Below are positions 1 to 6,555 of a stretch of DNA of 8,060 nucleotides, in pieces. The notes under the pieces are model-generated. The model did no database searches. It was given only the letters and a program-made list of their open reading frames with translations, and was not told where the DNA came from. Position numbers and translations under genes: made by a program. How positions within the stretch are numbered: position 1 is the stretch's first letter; each line of letters opens with the position of its first letter. Source of the stretch: a bacterium. Lineage in GTDB: Bacteria; Hydrogenedentota; Hydrogenedentia; Hydrogenedentiales; SLHB01. Where the stretch lies: assembly GCA_024231375.1 (NCBI GenBank), contig JAAEQP010001165.1:1-8060 (forward strand), read 5' to 3'.

Positions 1-60
1 ATCGGAGGCTGTCAAAGGCTCGGACATGCGCGAAGGCTCGCGCCCGCTCAGCTGGATCGC

Positions 61-66
61 TATACT
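61..66 (+). promoter_or_regulatory. possible -10 box upstream of the sulfatase gene
   Basis: TATACT matches the sigma70 -10 consensus at 5 of 6 positions and would start a transcript near base 73, giving a leader of about 40 nt before the sulfatase start. No -35-like hexamer lies at 15-19 nt upstream, so this is only a weak candidate. The rest of bases 1-113 shows no gene I can support; short open frames cross it, but none has a recognisable product. Confidence 0.25.
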
Positions 67-113
67 CTCCTCACGCCGCCCACGTCACGTAGCGGCGATC
101 TCGGGAGACCATC

Positions 114-1562
114 ATGAACCGACGCACGTTTCTGAAAGCACTGGGAGCCACGGCGACATGGGCCGGAACAGGATGCGGGACTGTCCCCGCGGACGGCGCG
201 GCGCGTAAGCCCAACATCGTCTTCATCATGGCCGACGATCTGGGATGGGCGGAGCTGGGCTGTTACGGCCAAACCAAGATCCATACACCCCATGTCGACC
301 GTATGGCGAGGGAAGGCATGCGGTTCACTCAGTACTACGCCGGTTCGGCCGTGTGCGCGCCGTCGCGGTGCAATCTCATGACCGGCAAACACGGCGGCCA
401 CGCCTTCGTCCGCAACAACTTCGGCATGAAGCGCCCCGACCGCGACACCTACGGCGGACAGATGCCCATCCCCGCCGAGGAAACGACGATTGCCGAAACG
501 CTCAACGCCGCAGGCTACGCGACGGGCTGTTTCGGCAAGTGGGGACTGGGCGCGCCCGGGTCTTCGGGCGATCCGCTCGAACACGGATTCGACCGGTTCT
601 ACGGGTACAACTGCCAGAGCCACGCCCACAACCTGTATCCCAAGTATCTGGTGGACGACGACCGCAAGGTCATGCTCCCCGGCAACACGCGCGGGCTGAC
701 GGGCGAGACATACGCGCCCCAGTGCATCGCCGACGAGATGCTTCGCTTCGTGCGCGACCACAAAGACGAACCCTTCTTCCTATACTACCCGACGGTCATC
801 CCGCATCTGGCGTTGCAAGTCCCTGACGAAGATCTGGCCCGGTACAAAAGAAAATGGGACGAGACGCCCTACGAGGGCAAGCGCTACCTACCCCATCCCA
901 CGCCCAAGGCGTGCTACGCCGCCATGATTAGCTTCCTCGACGATCAGGTGGGACGGCTGTTTGCGCTGCTCAAAGAACTCGGCCTTGACGACAACACCGT
1001 CGTCTTCTTCACATCCGACAACGGCACCACCCATCTAAAGGACGAAGTGGACTACGACTTCTTCGAAAGCGTAGGGCCCTTGCGCGGGTTGAAGGGTGAC
1101 TTGTACGAAGGCGGTATCCGTGTGCCCCTCGTCGTGCGGTGGCCCGGTCGTATTGCTCCGGACACGGTCTCGGACCACGTAGCGGCCCACTACGATATGC
1201 CCGCGACCTTGGCGGACATTGCCGGAACGCAGTTCGCGGAAGGCACGGACGGAATCGGCATCTCGCCAACCTTGTTCGGCCGTCCCGGCGAGCAACTTGC
1301 CCACGAATACCTCTTCTGGGACTTCACCGGCTACGGCGGCCAGATCGCCGTGCGCATGGGCAACTGGAAAGGGGTCAAACGGGACCTGTTGAAGAAGCCT
1401 GACGCGCCGCTGGAACTGTACGATCTTGCCACCGACATTGGCGAATCCAACAACGTCGCCGCGGACCATGCCGACGTCGCCGCACGCGTCGAACGCATCA
1501 TGGTCGAAGGCCGGACAAAGCCCAGCGTCGAGAAGTTTCAGTTTGGACGGTATGGGGGCTAG
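114..1562 (+). CDS. Tat-exported type I (formylglycine) sulfatase, arylsulfatase A-like
   Basis: A 482-residue sulfatase, predicted to hydrolyse sulfate esters outside the cytoplasm. The N-terminus MNRRTFLKA is a twin-arginine signal, followed by a short hydrophobic stretch ending near residue 20. The family signature CAPSR is at 81-85; Cys81 is the residue converted to formylglycine. Metal and active-site residues expected for the alkaline phosphatase/sulfatase fold are visible: Asp41-Asp42 (MADDLGW), Lys142 (GKWGLG), His231 (IPHLALQVP), Asp302-Asn303 (TSDNG) and Lys327 (GLKGDLYEGGIRVP). The length fits a complete enzyme. The ATG is preceded 6 nt away by GGGAG (103-107). The stop is TAG, and the next gene starts 2 nt later, so they are probably co-transcribed. 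The substrate cannot be told from sequence; carbohydrate sulfate esters are the usual guess. No formylglycine-generating enzyme gene is in the window. A Cys at residue 21 does not sit in a good lipobox. Confidence 0.95.
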   Translation: MNRRTFLKALGATATWAGTGCGTVPADGAARKPNIVFIMADDLGWAELGCYGQTKIHTPHVDRMAREGMRFTQYYAGSAVCAPSRCNLMTGKHGGHAFVRNNFGMKRPDRDTYGGQMPIPAEETTIAETLNAAGYATGCFGKWGLGAPGSSGDPLEHGFDRFYGYNCQSHAHNLYPKYLVDDDRKVMLPGNTRGLTGETYAPQCIADEMLRFVRDHKDEPFFLYYPTVIPHLALQVPDEDLARYKRKWDETPYEGKRYLPHPTPKACYAAMISFLDDQVGRLFALLKELGLDDNTVVFFTSDNGTTHLKDEVDYDFFESVGPLRGLKGDLYEGGIRVPLVVRWPGRIAPDTVSDHVAAHYDMPATLADIAGTQFAEGTDGIGISPTLFGRPGEQLAHEYLFWDFTGYGGQIAVRMGNWKGVKRDLLKKPDAPLELYDLATDIGESNNVAADHADVAARVERIMVEGRTKPSVEKFQFGRYGG

Positions 1563-1564
1563 CA

Positions 1565-2302
1565 GTGGCGGCGCATCCCAAACCTCTAGTCATCATGAAA
1601 GCGGGCCACACATGGCCACGCGTGGTGGAGCGCTTCGGCGACTTCGACGAATTGGTGCGAAGAGGGCTTGGCGTACCTGATTCGCGCGTGCGCACCGTGG
1701 CAGCCAGCGACGGCGAACCGCTGCCCGCCCCCGACACCGTGTCGGGCGCGATCGTCACGGGCTCCCACCACATGGTCACCGACCGCCAGCCTTGGAGCGT
1801 CGCGATCGCGGATTGGCTGCGCATGGCCGTGGACCGCGAGATTCCGGTGTTCGGCATTTGCTACGGCCACCAGCTTCTGGCCGACGCCTTGGGTGGCGAG
1901 GCGGGGTTCCATCCCGGCGGCATTGAGACGGGCACCGTGCGCGTCGGATTGCTGCCCGAGGCCGAGACCGACCCGCTGCTGTCCGGCATGCCCGCCGAGT
2001 TCCCGGCTCACGTGACCCACGCCCAGTCGGTACTGCGTTAGCCGCCCGGCGCGGCCTTGCTGGCGAGCAACGCCTACGAACCGCACCACGCCTTTCGCGT
2101 CGGCCCATGCGCTTGGGGCGTTCAGTTCCACCCCGAGTTTAGCCGCGAGATCATCGGCATCTACATCGACGAACTGTCGGAGAAGCTGGTGGCCGCGGGA
2201 CGCGACCTCGACCAACTGCGCGCCGACGCGGCCGATACCCCAAAGGCGTCGGCGCTGCTGGCACGGTTCGCGCAAATCGCGCTCAGCAACGCCGACGGAT
2301 AG
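1565..2302 (+). pseudogene. class I glutamine amidotransferase-like protein (GMP synthase GATase-like), interrupted by an in-frame TAG
   Basis: One reading frame of 245 codons encodes a stand-alone class I glutamine amidotransferase, but codon 159 (2039-2041) is TAG. The first half (1565-2041) holds the N-terminal strand KPLVIMKAGHTW, the oxyanion-region motif VTGSHHMV and the nucleophile motif FGICYGHQLL with Cys99. The second half (2042-2302) continues in the same frame from PPGAALLASN and has the triad motif VQFHPEF with His189 and Glu191. The truncated product therefore lacks the catalytic His/Glu. Homologues as I recall them read QSVL-x-LPPGA here, so a Leu codon TTG changed to TAG would explain it. 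The start is GTG, 2 nt after the sulfatase stop, with a purine run GGGGG 6 nt upstream. The next ATG (1595) would remove the first beta strand. The physiological amide acceptor is unknown. Family assignment is strong; whether the gene is dead is less certain. Confidence 0.85.
2039..2041 (+). other. in-frame amber stop inside the amidotransferase gene
   Basis: This TAG separates two parts of one otherwise continuous protein. It sits between the Cys nucleophile motif and the His-Pro-Glu motif, with no frameshift on either side. TAG is also the normal terminator of the sulfatase gene (1560-1562) and of this gene itself (2300-2302), which argues against amber being a sense codon in this organism. 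Confidence 0.8.
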
Positions 2303-2317
2303 CTCCAGACGATCTTG

Positions 2318-4903
2318 TTACGACGCCGCAGGTACTGCCTCCAACACCGTTACGTCGCGCTCCTCTTCATCGAACGTAATGCCGAACTCATCGCGGAACC
2401 AATCCTTCACGATGGCCACCGATTCGGTCGTGCTACCAAAGGCGTAGCTGTAACTCAGGCAGATGGACCCCATCGTCTGGTTCTCGCCCAACTCCGATGG
2501 CAGCCCGGTTTCATCGAGGATGACCGTTTGCTCCTCCGCGGGTACGCCTTCATTCAACGAGCGCTCAAACGTCTTCAGCAACGACCGTGTCGTTGTGCTC
2601 GTCCCGCCGCCACGCTGGACCGCGTCGTCGCCAAGGTCCGGCGGACGCACATCGCGCCAATTCGGCAGTTTCCGCCCGTCGTAGCGCGCGACCCACACCG
2701 TCCGGCGCACATGCCCCTCGCGAATCGTCACGCCCATGCGATCCGAAAGCCGATGGATGACGTCTTCCGTGGTCACAGTCTTCTTGTTGAACACCACCAC
2801 CGCGTTGACAGCACTTTCACTCAGCGACTCGTCAATCTGAATGCGGTCGGCATCCCGGTTGGTCGACCAAGCCAGCGTACGCACAGCGGTTGCCCAGTCC
2901 GGCGCCAATCGTGTAACCGTGTAGCCCGGATGGCCCGGAAGTCCCATGGCGTACGCCGGACTGTCCGCCGGAAACGGCATCTCGTCCGACACGAACGCCA
3001 TCGCTTCGGGCAGTGGGTTCGACTCGTAGTGTCGGCCCAGTTCGTCGACGTAATCCAACCACGGCTTGTATCGCGGATTGTCCTCAGCGGCCGTGAATCC
3101 GTTGTTGCCCCGCTCCGCCAACCGTTCCGCGACCTCGGGAAGGTCGAGCACGTCGAACCCAAACACCTGGCCGATAGTGTCGGGCGAAGTCCCGGCCCTC
3201 TGGAGGTCCCAAATGAGGTCCGCCACGAAGAAGCACGCGCGGTCGCTGGTATCCACCGTCCGGAGTTCCGCGCGGTACGGCTTGAGCAGGGCAACGGCCT
3301 CATCCGTTCGGTCGCGCTTCACCAACTGAATGACGTGCGTCTTGATGACGCGTTCATGTCCCCACGGGACCCCGTTCGCCTCGGCCACGATGACCGGCGT
3401 GAGCCGTGAACTCAACGCAAACGCCTCGTCCTCCCGTCCCATGCGTGCCAGCTTCGTCAATCGCTTGCTCTCCCGGTACAACGCCATGGAATCGGACTCG
3501 GGTTCGCCCGGAATCGTCGCCAGCAGCCGGTCGAATTGGTCCCAGTTGTGGCGTCGTTCCCATTCGCCCACCACGAATTGGATGAACCGGTTGCCCGCAG
3601 GCGCGTTGTCGAAGCGGTCGGGCACCGGCATGTCGTCCAACCATTGGCTCAACTCGACACTGCCAACGGTATGCGCGGGCTGTTTGTAGTGGTCAGGCTG
3701 GCTCCAGCACGTCAGCGTGTACGACGCGGGCTTGGCATAGCCCAGCCGGTAGTTCAGCGGGACGAAATACTCGACTACCACGTCATCCTGCACCCGATGC
3801 CCCAACCATTGGTGGATGTACTCCTGCCCAAGGTTGTCCGTGAGCTTGCCGAATCCGTAGAACGACCGGCCCTCCGGCGTCCGGTTGGCTGCGTTGCGAG
3901 ATTCCACCCAGAACACGCCTTCCGCCGTCCGTCCCGCTTGCACCACGTCGGGCATATGGAACCCGTCCGTCGAGTGGAGGTCCTTGGGCGTGACCTGCCG
4001 TTCGGCGGGGTCCCGCATGAGCGCGTAGAGCCGGTTGACCGTGCCCGACTCGTTCACCAAAGCCTCGGCATACGCCTCCGGCGAGAACGCCTCGTCGGGC
4101 TGAGGTTCGGCGTACTCGAACAGGATCTCCGTGGCATCGCCGTCCCGTGGGTCCCACATCCGCATGCGGACCGGTAGATGGGTGTTGCGCAAGGCCCACA
4201 CGCGCAACCACGACGGCGCCTGATTGGTCTGCACGTCGAACACCCACAAGTCCTGAGACACCGACGCATCGGCGTTCAGAGTTGGCGACGGGAGCACCTC
4301 GTGGTCGCCGAAATGGCTCAGTAGTTTGTCGAGCGACAGGCGGTCAACCGATGCCATGAGCCGCAGAATGCCTACCGGCTTCGTAAGACCCGCTTCGCGC
4401 AGGGTCCGGCTGTCCAACTCCTCAAGGCTGTATCCCTGGCCCGAATCAACGCGGAAAAGCCGGACCTCCCCGTCGCTGGATCCGAACAACACCGCTTTGC
4501 GGTTGTGCACGCGCACGCGCCCTCCCGTTCCCACCCATACATCGATACGCTCCGGCGGTTCCCCGGCGTTGTCGTTCACGAATACCGTCGCCGCGAAGTG
4601 CGGTACACCGTCGAAACTGTCGACCACTTGAGCCCACGTCGCGCTCGGCTGCCACAACGCACCCGCCGCGATCCACGCCAGCGCTGCGGCCAACACCAAC
4701 CCGGCGGCGGCCAACACCCCGCGCAACGGCCGATGCGCGGCGCGGCCCTGCCGGCCCGCCAGCGCCGCTTCCGCCAAGCGGTAATGGCCTTCCGCGGCCG
4801 CTTCCACCTCAGGAGGCGGGTCGCCGTTGAACGCGTCCGCCAGCACCAGGTCCACTGCCCTGTCGTCCGGAGATTCGTAGTCAGTTTGATTGTCATGCGT
4901 CAT
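2318..4903 (-). CDS. large single-pass membrane protein, putative anti-sigma/sensor partner of the adjacent ECF sigma factor, DUF3738-like C-terminus
   Basis: An 861-residue protein of unknown function. Residues 1-62 are acidic then basic and probably cytoplasmic. One strong transmembrane helix lies at about 63-83. Residues 89-274 (from TWAQVVDSFDGVPHFAA) look like the beta-rich LolA/lipoprotein-sorting type domain seen in many anti-sigma partners. Residues 439-634 are mainly helical and repeat-like. The C-terminal 200 residues resemble DUF3738: a VIHRLSDRMGVTI...VWVARYDGRKLPN segment, DETGL at 797-801, and a closing EFGITFDEEERDVTVL at 839-854. The start at 4903 was chosen over an upstream in-frame ATG at 4951 because it has GGAG 8 nt upstream and overlaps the sigma gene's end by 11 nt (4893-4903), typical of translational coupling. 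No HxxxCxxC zinc anti-sigma motif is present. The anti-sigma role is inferred from position and topology only. It ends 15 bp from the convergent amidotransferase gene, with no clear terminator between them. Confidence 0.85.
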   Translation of the reverse strand: MTHDNQTDYESPDDRAVDLVLADAFNGDPPPEVEAAAEGHYRLAEAALAGRQGRAAHRPLRGVLAAAGLVLAAALAWIAAGALWQPSATWAQVVDSFDGVPHFAATVFVNDNAGEPPERIDVWVGTGGRVRVHNRKAVLFGSSDGEVRLFRVDSGQGYSLEELDSRTLREAGLTKPVGILRLMASVDRLSLDKLLSHFGDHEVLPSPTLNADASVSQDLWVFDVQTNQAPSWLRVWALRNTHLPVRMRMWDPRDGDATEILFEYAEPQPDEAFSPEAYAEALVNESGTVNRLYALMRDPAERQVTPKDLHSTDGFHMPDVVQAGRTAEGVFWVESRNAANRTPEGRSFYGFGKLTDNLGQEYIHQWLGHRVQDDVVVEYFVPLNYRLGYAKPASYTLTCWSQPDHYKQPAHTVGSVELSQWLDDMPVPDRFDNAPAGNRFIQFVVGEWERRHNWDQFDRLLATIPGEPESDSMALYRESKRLTKLARMGREDEAFALSSRLTPVIVAEANGVPWGHERVIKTHVIQLVKRDRTDEAVALLKPYRAELRTVDTSDRACFFVADLIWDLQRAGTSPDTIGQVFGFDVLDLPEVAERLAERGNNGFTAAEDNPRYKPWLDYVDELGRHYESNPLPEAMAFVSDEMPFPADSPAYAMGLPGHPGYTVTRLAPDWATAVRTLAWSTNRDADRIQIDESLSESAVNAVVVFNKKTVTTEDVIHRLSDRMGVTIREGHVRRTVWVARYDGRKLPNWRDVRPPDLGDDAVQRGGGTSTTTRSLLKTFERSLNEGVPAEEQTVILDETGLPSELGENQTMGSICLSYSYAFGSTTESVAIVKDWFRDEFGITFDEEERDVTVLEAVPAAS

Positions 4904-5468
4904 CGGTATGCTCCACTCCCTGCAAAGCCCGCGCCAACGCGGCGCTTTCACGGAGTCGTTTTCTTGCCCGTGTCACCAGTACGCGCACGGTCGATTCGCG
5001 ACAGCCCATGGCCTCGGCGGTTTCCGCATACGTGAACCCCTCCACGGCGTGCAACAGGATGGCCTCGCCTTCGCGCCTCGGAAGCCGCGCCACCGCTCCG
5101 AGCACCGCCTCGCGAATCTCGCGCCGTTCCGCGGGACCGGACGCCGGCGCGTCCGCTGTAGCCGGGCGCTCCTTCCACCACCGCTCGAGGAGTCGGCCTC
5201 GCCGGTTTCGTTTGCGCACATGGTCAATGGCGGCGCTCGTACACATCCGCAACATGAAGGCCGTCGGATTCCGGTGTTCCCGGACACGGTCCATGTCGCG
5301 CACGAGTCGCATCAGCACCTCCCCAACCACGTCTTCCGTCTCATGCGGATCGCGCACGATCCGCCAGACGGCACTCGTCATCCGCCGCTTGATGGGTTCT
5401 ATCAGACTGCTGTAATCCGTGTTGTCCACGTCTGCCGCGAACCTTTCCGTCCCGTTTCCGTCACTCAT
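4893..5468 (-). CDS. ECF-type RNA polymerase sigma-70 family factor
   Basis: A 191-residue sigma factor with only regions 2 and 4, as in the extracytoplasmic function group. Region 2 spans about residues 20-88 and includes DPHETEDVVGEVLMRLVRD (core-binding helix) followed by NPTAFMLRMCTSAAIDHVRK. A linker (about 89-113) is rich in Arg, Ala and Pro. Region 4 spans about 114-175, with VLGAVARLPRREGEAILLHA and the helix-turn-helix FTYAETAEAMGCRESTVRVLVTRARKRLRE, which should contact the -35 element. It would redirect RNA polymerase to a small regulon, often including its own operon. Its stop overlaps the start of the large membrane protein gene, so the two are made together. The ATG has no good Shine-Dalgarno; a perfect palindrome lies 3 nt upstream instead. 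No later in-frame start keeps region 2 intact. Confidence 0.95.
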   Translation of the reverse strand: MSDGNGTERFAADVDNTDYSSLIEPIKRRMTSAVWRIVRDPHETEDVVGEVLMRLVRDMDRVREHRNPTAFMLRMCTSAAIDHVRKRNRRGRLLERWWKERPATADAPASGPAERREIREAVLGAVARLPRREGEAILLHAVEGFTYAETAEAMGCRESTVRVLVTRARKRLRESAALARALQGVEHTDDA

Positions 5469-5471
5469 CCG

Positions 5472-5483
5472 TACCGGCCGGTA
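5472..5483. promoter_or_regulatory. 12-bp perfect palindrome just upstream of the sigma gene start
   Basis: TACCGGCCGGTA is a perfect inverted repeat lying 3 nt before the sigma ATG, where the ribosome binding site would normally be. It could be an operator or an RNA hairpin limiting translation; with no internal loop, the RNA would only fold poorly or dimerise, so a DNA-binding site is more likely. An 8-bp palindrome CACTAGTG follows at 5485-5492. Chance occurrence in GC-rich DNA is possible. Confidence 0.4.
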
Positions 5484-5561
5484 TCACTAGTGTAAACGAA
5501 TAGGCGGCATGGTTTGCTTACTGCTACCCAGGACAACAGCAACCGCGTAGTCCCGGAAGAA

Positions 5562-5589
5562 CAGCGACTGGGTCCTGAAAGGACCGCTG
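5562..5589. repeat. bulged stem-loop in the divergent intergenic region
   Basis: GGTCCT (5571-5576), loop GAA, AGGACC (5580-5585) forms a 6-bp stem. An outer stem CAGC (5562-5565) with GCTG (5586-5589) adds four pairs across a 5-nt one-sided bulge. The arm GTCCTG (5572-5577) can instead pair with CAGGAC at 5529-5534, so two folds exclude each other. There is no T-run after it, so it is not a standard terminator. Confidence 0.45.
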
Positions 5590-5597
5590 ATGCCAGC

Positions 5598-5625
5598 CCG
5601 GGGTGAAGCGAAGTGGACCCCCCGG
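5598..5625. repeat. imperfect inverted repeat, CCGGGGT / ACCCCCCGG
   Basis: CCGGGGT (5598-5604) and ACCCCCCGG (5617-5625) pair with two unpaired C residues, around the loop GAAGCGAAGTGG. Short palindromes with GGGT-GAAGCGAAGTGGACCC-like cores are a kind of interspersed extragenic element in large environmental genomes; that comparison is from memory and not verified here. Confidence 0.4.
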
Positions 5626-5737
5626 AACACCTTGCAAGAAACAACGAAGCCCTGCAAGCGCGACCGATCGTGCCCAGATACACTTGATCCGTCAGCGCAG
5701 ATTCAGCCATCTTCGTGAAAGGACGACATTCAGTCAC

Positions 5738-5743
5738 GGAGGG
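5738..5743 (+). promoter_or_regulatory. strong ribosome binding site that fixes the membrane protein start
   Basis: GGAGGG lies 6 nt upstream of the ATG at 5750. The same frame stays open back to 5603, but the upstream stretch overlaps the inverted repeats and encodes a basic, unrecognisable extension, so this site decides the start. Confidence 0.75.
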
Positions 5744-5749
5744 ATTGCC

Positions 5750-6439
5750 ATGTCCGAGTCTGGGCCGCCAAGGCCGGGTATCATGACCAAGATGCCGCGC
5801 AGCCGACTATTCATCATTGCCGTGAGCGGCGCATTCGCGCTGGCGCTCAACAGCATCATCATTCTGGCGGAATGGTCTGCCGTTACGCCCGGTGGGACCG
5901 GGCTCTTGCTATTCAGCTATGTTGGGGTGGGACTGGGTTTCCCCCTCATAGCGTCCGTCCTGGCGGTTCCGGCAACTACGCCAGTCATCCTGTTCAGCGC
6001 CCGATACCGAAGAACGGCTGTGACGATCTTGGTCGCCGCCATCGCGTATTTCTCGGGGTTCCAGGTTTGCGCTTGGACCGGAACGACAATCCGCATGCGC
6101 GCCTTTGAGCGCCTGGCTGAACGCAGCGTGCCGCTGGTTGAGACGCTTCATGCCTATGAGGTCGACCATAGCGCCCCTCCCCCAGCGTTGGATGCGTTGG
6201 TGCCGGATTACCTGGCCGAGATTCCCGGCACCGGTATGGGCGCCTATCCCGACTACGAGTATTGCGTCGGACACGCGTGCCGGGAACGCTACGGGCGCGA
6301 GTGGGCCTTGGTGGTGCCTGCCGGCAGAGGATTCGTCAACTTTGACGAATTCAGATACTTCCCGGACCGTGTCTACCCGGAGAGAACCGACGCTGGCGTG
6401 TATCAACGAATCCGCGACTGGGCCTACCTCCACGAGTGA
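5750..6439 (+). CDS. uncharacterised inner-membrane protein with a C-terminal extracytoplasmic domain
   Basis: A 229-residue protein I cannot name. Hydrophobic segments lie at about residues 19-40, 52-82 (long enough for one or two helices, interrupted by Pro) and 89-109. The remaining 120 residues are soluble. That part starts with a helix (RMRAFERLAERSVPLVETLHAYEVDH), then APPPALDALVPDYLAEIPGTG, then a segment rich in aromatic residues and glycine ending in DWAYLHE. The pattern of a helix, 'AL-x-x-LVP-x-YL-x-x-IP' and a compact sheet is common in uncharacterised membrane proteins and recalls the region after the long helix of type II pseudopilins; this likeness is an inference. Cys172 and Cys177 could form a disulfide if the domain is outside the cytoplasm. 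The gene stands alone, with 107 nt to the next one. Confidence 0.8.
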   Translation: MSESGPPRPGIMTKMPRSRLFIIAVSGAFALALNSIIILAEWSAVTPGGTGLLLFSYVGVGLGFPLIASVLAVPATTPVILFSARYRRTAVTILVAAIAYFSGFQVCAWTGTTIRMRAFERLAERSVPLVETLHAYEVDHSAPPPALDALVPDYLAEIPGTGMGAYPDYEYCVGHACRERYGREWALVVPAGRGFVNFDEFRYFPDRVYPERTDAGVYQRIRDWAYLHE

Positions 6440-6502
6440 TTCTGGGCGGCTACGAACGGGCCCTGCACGACCAGTTTGCCCTCCCATCCGTTTTCCGGTA
6501 TC

Positions 6503-6526
6503 CTCTTCCCAGGCTCCGGGGAGGAG
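6503..6526 (+). other. 8-bp stem-loop in the leader of the STAS-like gene
   Basis: CTCTTCCC (6503-6510) pairs with GGGAGGAG (6519-6526), including one G-T wobble, around an 8-nt loop. The right arm looks like a Shine-Dalgarno sequence but lies 29 nt before the chosen start, too far to serve it directly. No T-run follows, so it is not a clear terminator for the upstream gene. Confidence 0.3.
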
Positions 6527-6555
6527 CCGTGCCGGTCGCATGAGGTGTGGAACGC

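Larger units (their letters stand above)
5469..5749. other. divergent intergenic region without a supported gene
   Basis: This 281-bp spacer separates the sigma operon (-) from the small membrane protein gene (+). It should contain both promoters. On the - strand TACACT (5489-5494) could be a -10 box for the sigma gene but has no matching -35. On the + strand nothing better than weak hexamers was found. Short open frames cross it, but none resembles a known protein. It contains several inverted repeats (listed separately) and looks structured rather than coding. Confidence 0.6.

Noticed and set aside
86..96. 11-mer CACGTAGCGGC repeated near 1177
   Set aside because: One extra copy inside the sulfatase coding sequence is likely chance in GC-rich DNA.
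60..761. 233-codon open frame on the - strand
   Set aside because: It is a shadow of the sulfatase gene, whose motifs are unambiguous on the + strand. 1586-2275 on the - strand is likewise a shadow of the amidotransferase.
2039..2041. amber codon as pyrrolysine or other recoding
   Set aside because: No pyrrolysine system is visible, the site is not catalytic, and TAG terminates neighbouring genes normally.
2057..2302. separate small gene starting at TTG after the amber stop
   Set aside because: Its protein is the in-frame C-terminal half of the amidotransferase with the His/Glu motif, and no ribosome binding site precedes the TTG; it is better explained as one broken gene.
2315..3409. 364-codon open frame on the + strand
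   Set aside because: It lies wholly antisense to the large membrane protein gene, is rich in Arg/His/Pro, has no recognisable motif and is the kind of shadow frame expected in GC-rich DNA. The same holds for 3536-4177, 4505-5035 and 4890-5495 on the + strand.
4904..4951. 16-residue upstream extension of the large membrane protein
   Set aside because: It would overlap the sigma gene by a further 48 nt; the ATG at 4903 has its own GGAG and the usual coupling overlap.
5603..5749. 49-residue upstream extension of the small membrane protein
   Set aside because: It overlaps the intergenic inverted repeats, has no known motif, and the ATG at 5750 has a strong ribosome binding site at proper spacing.
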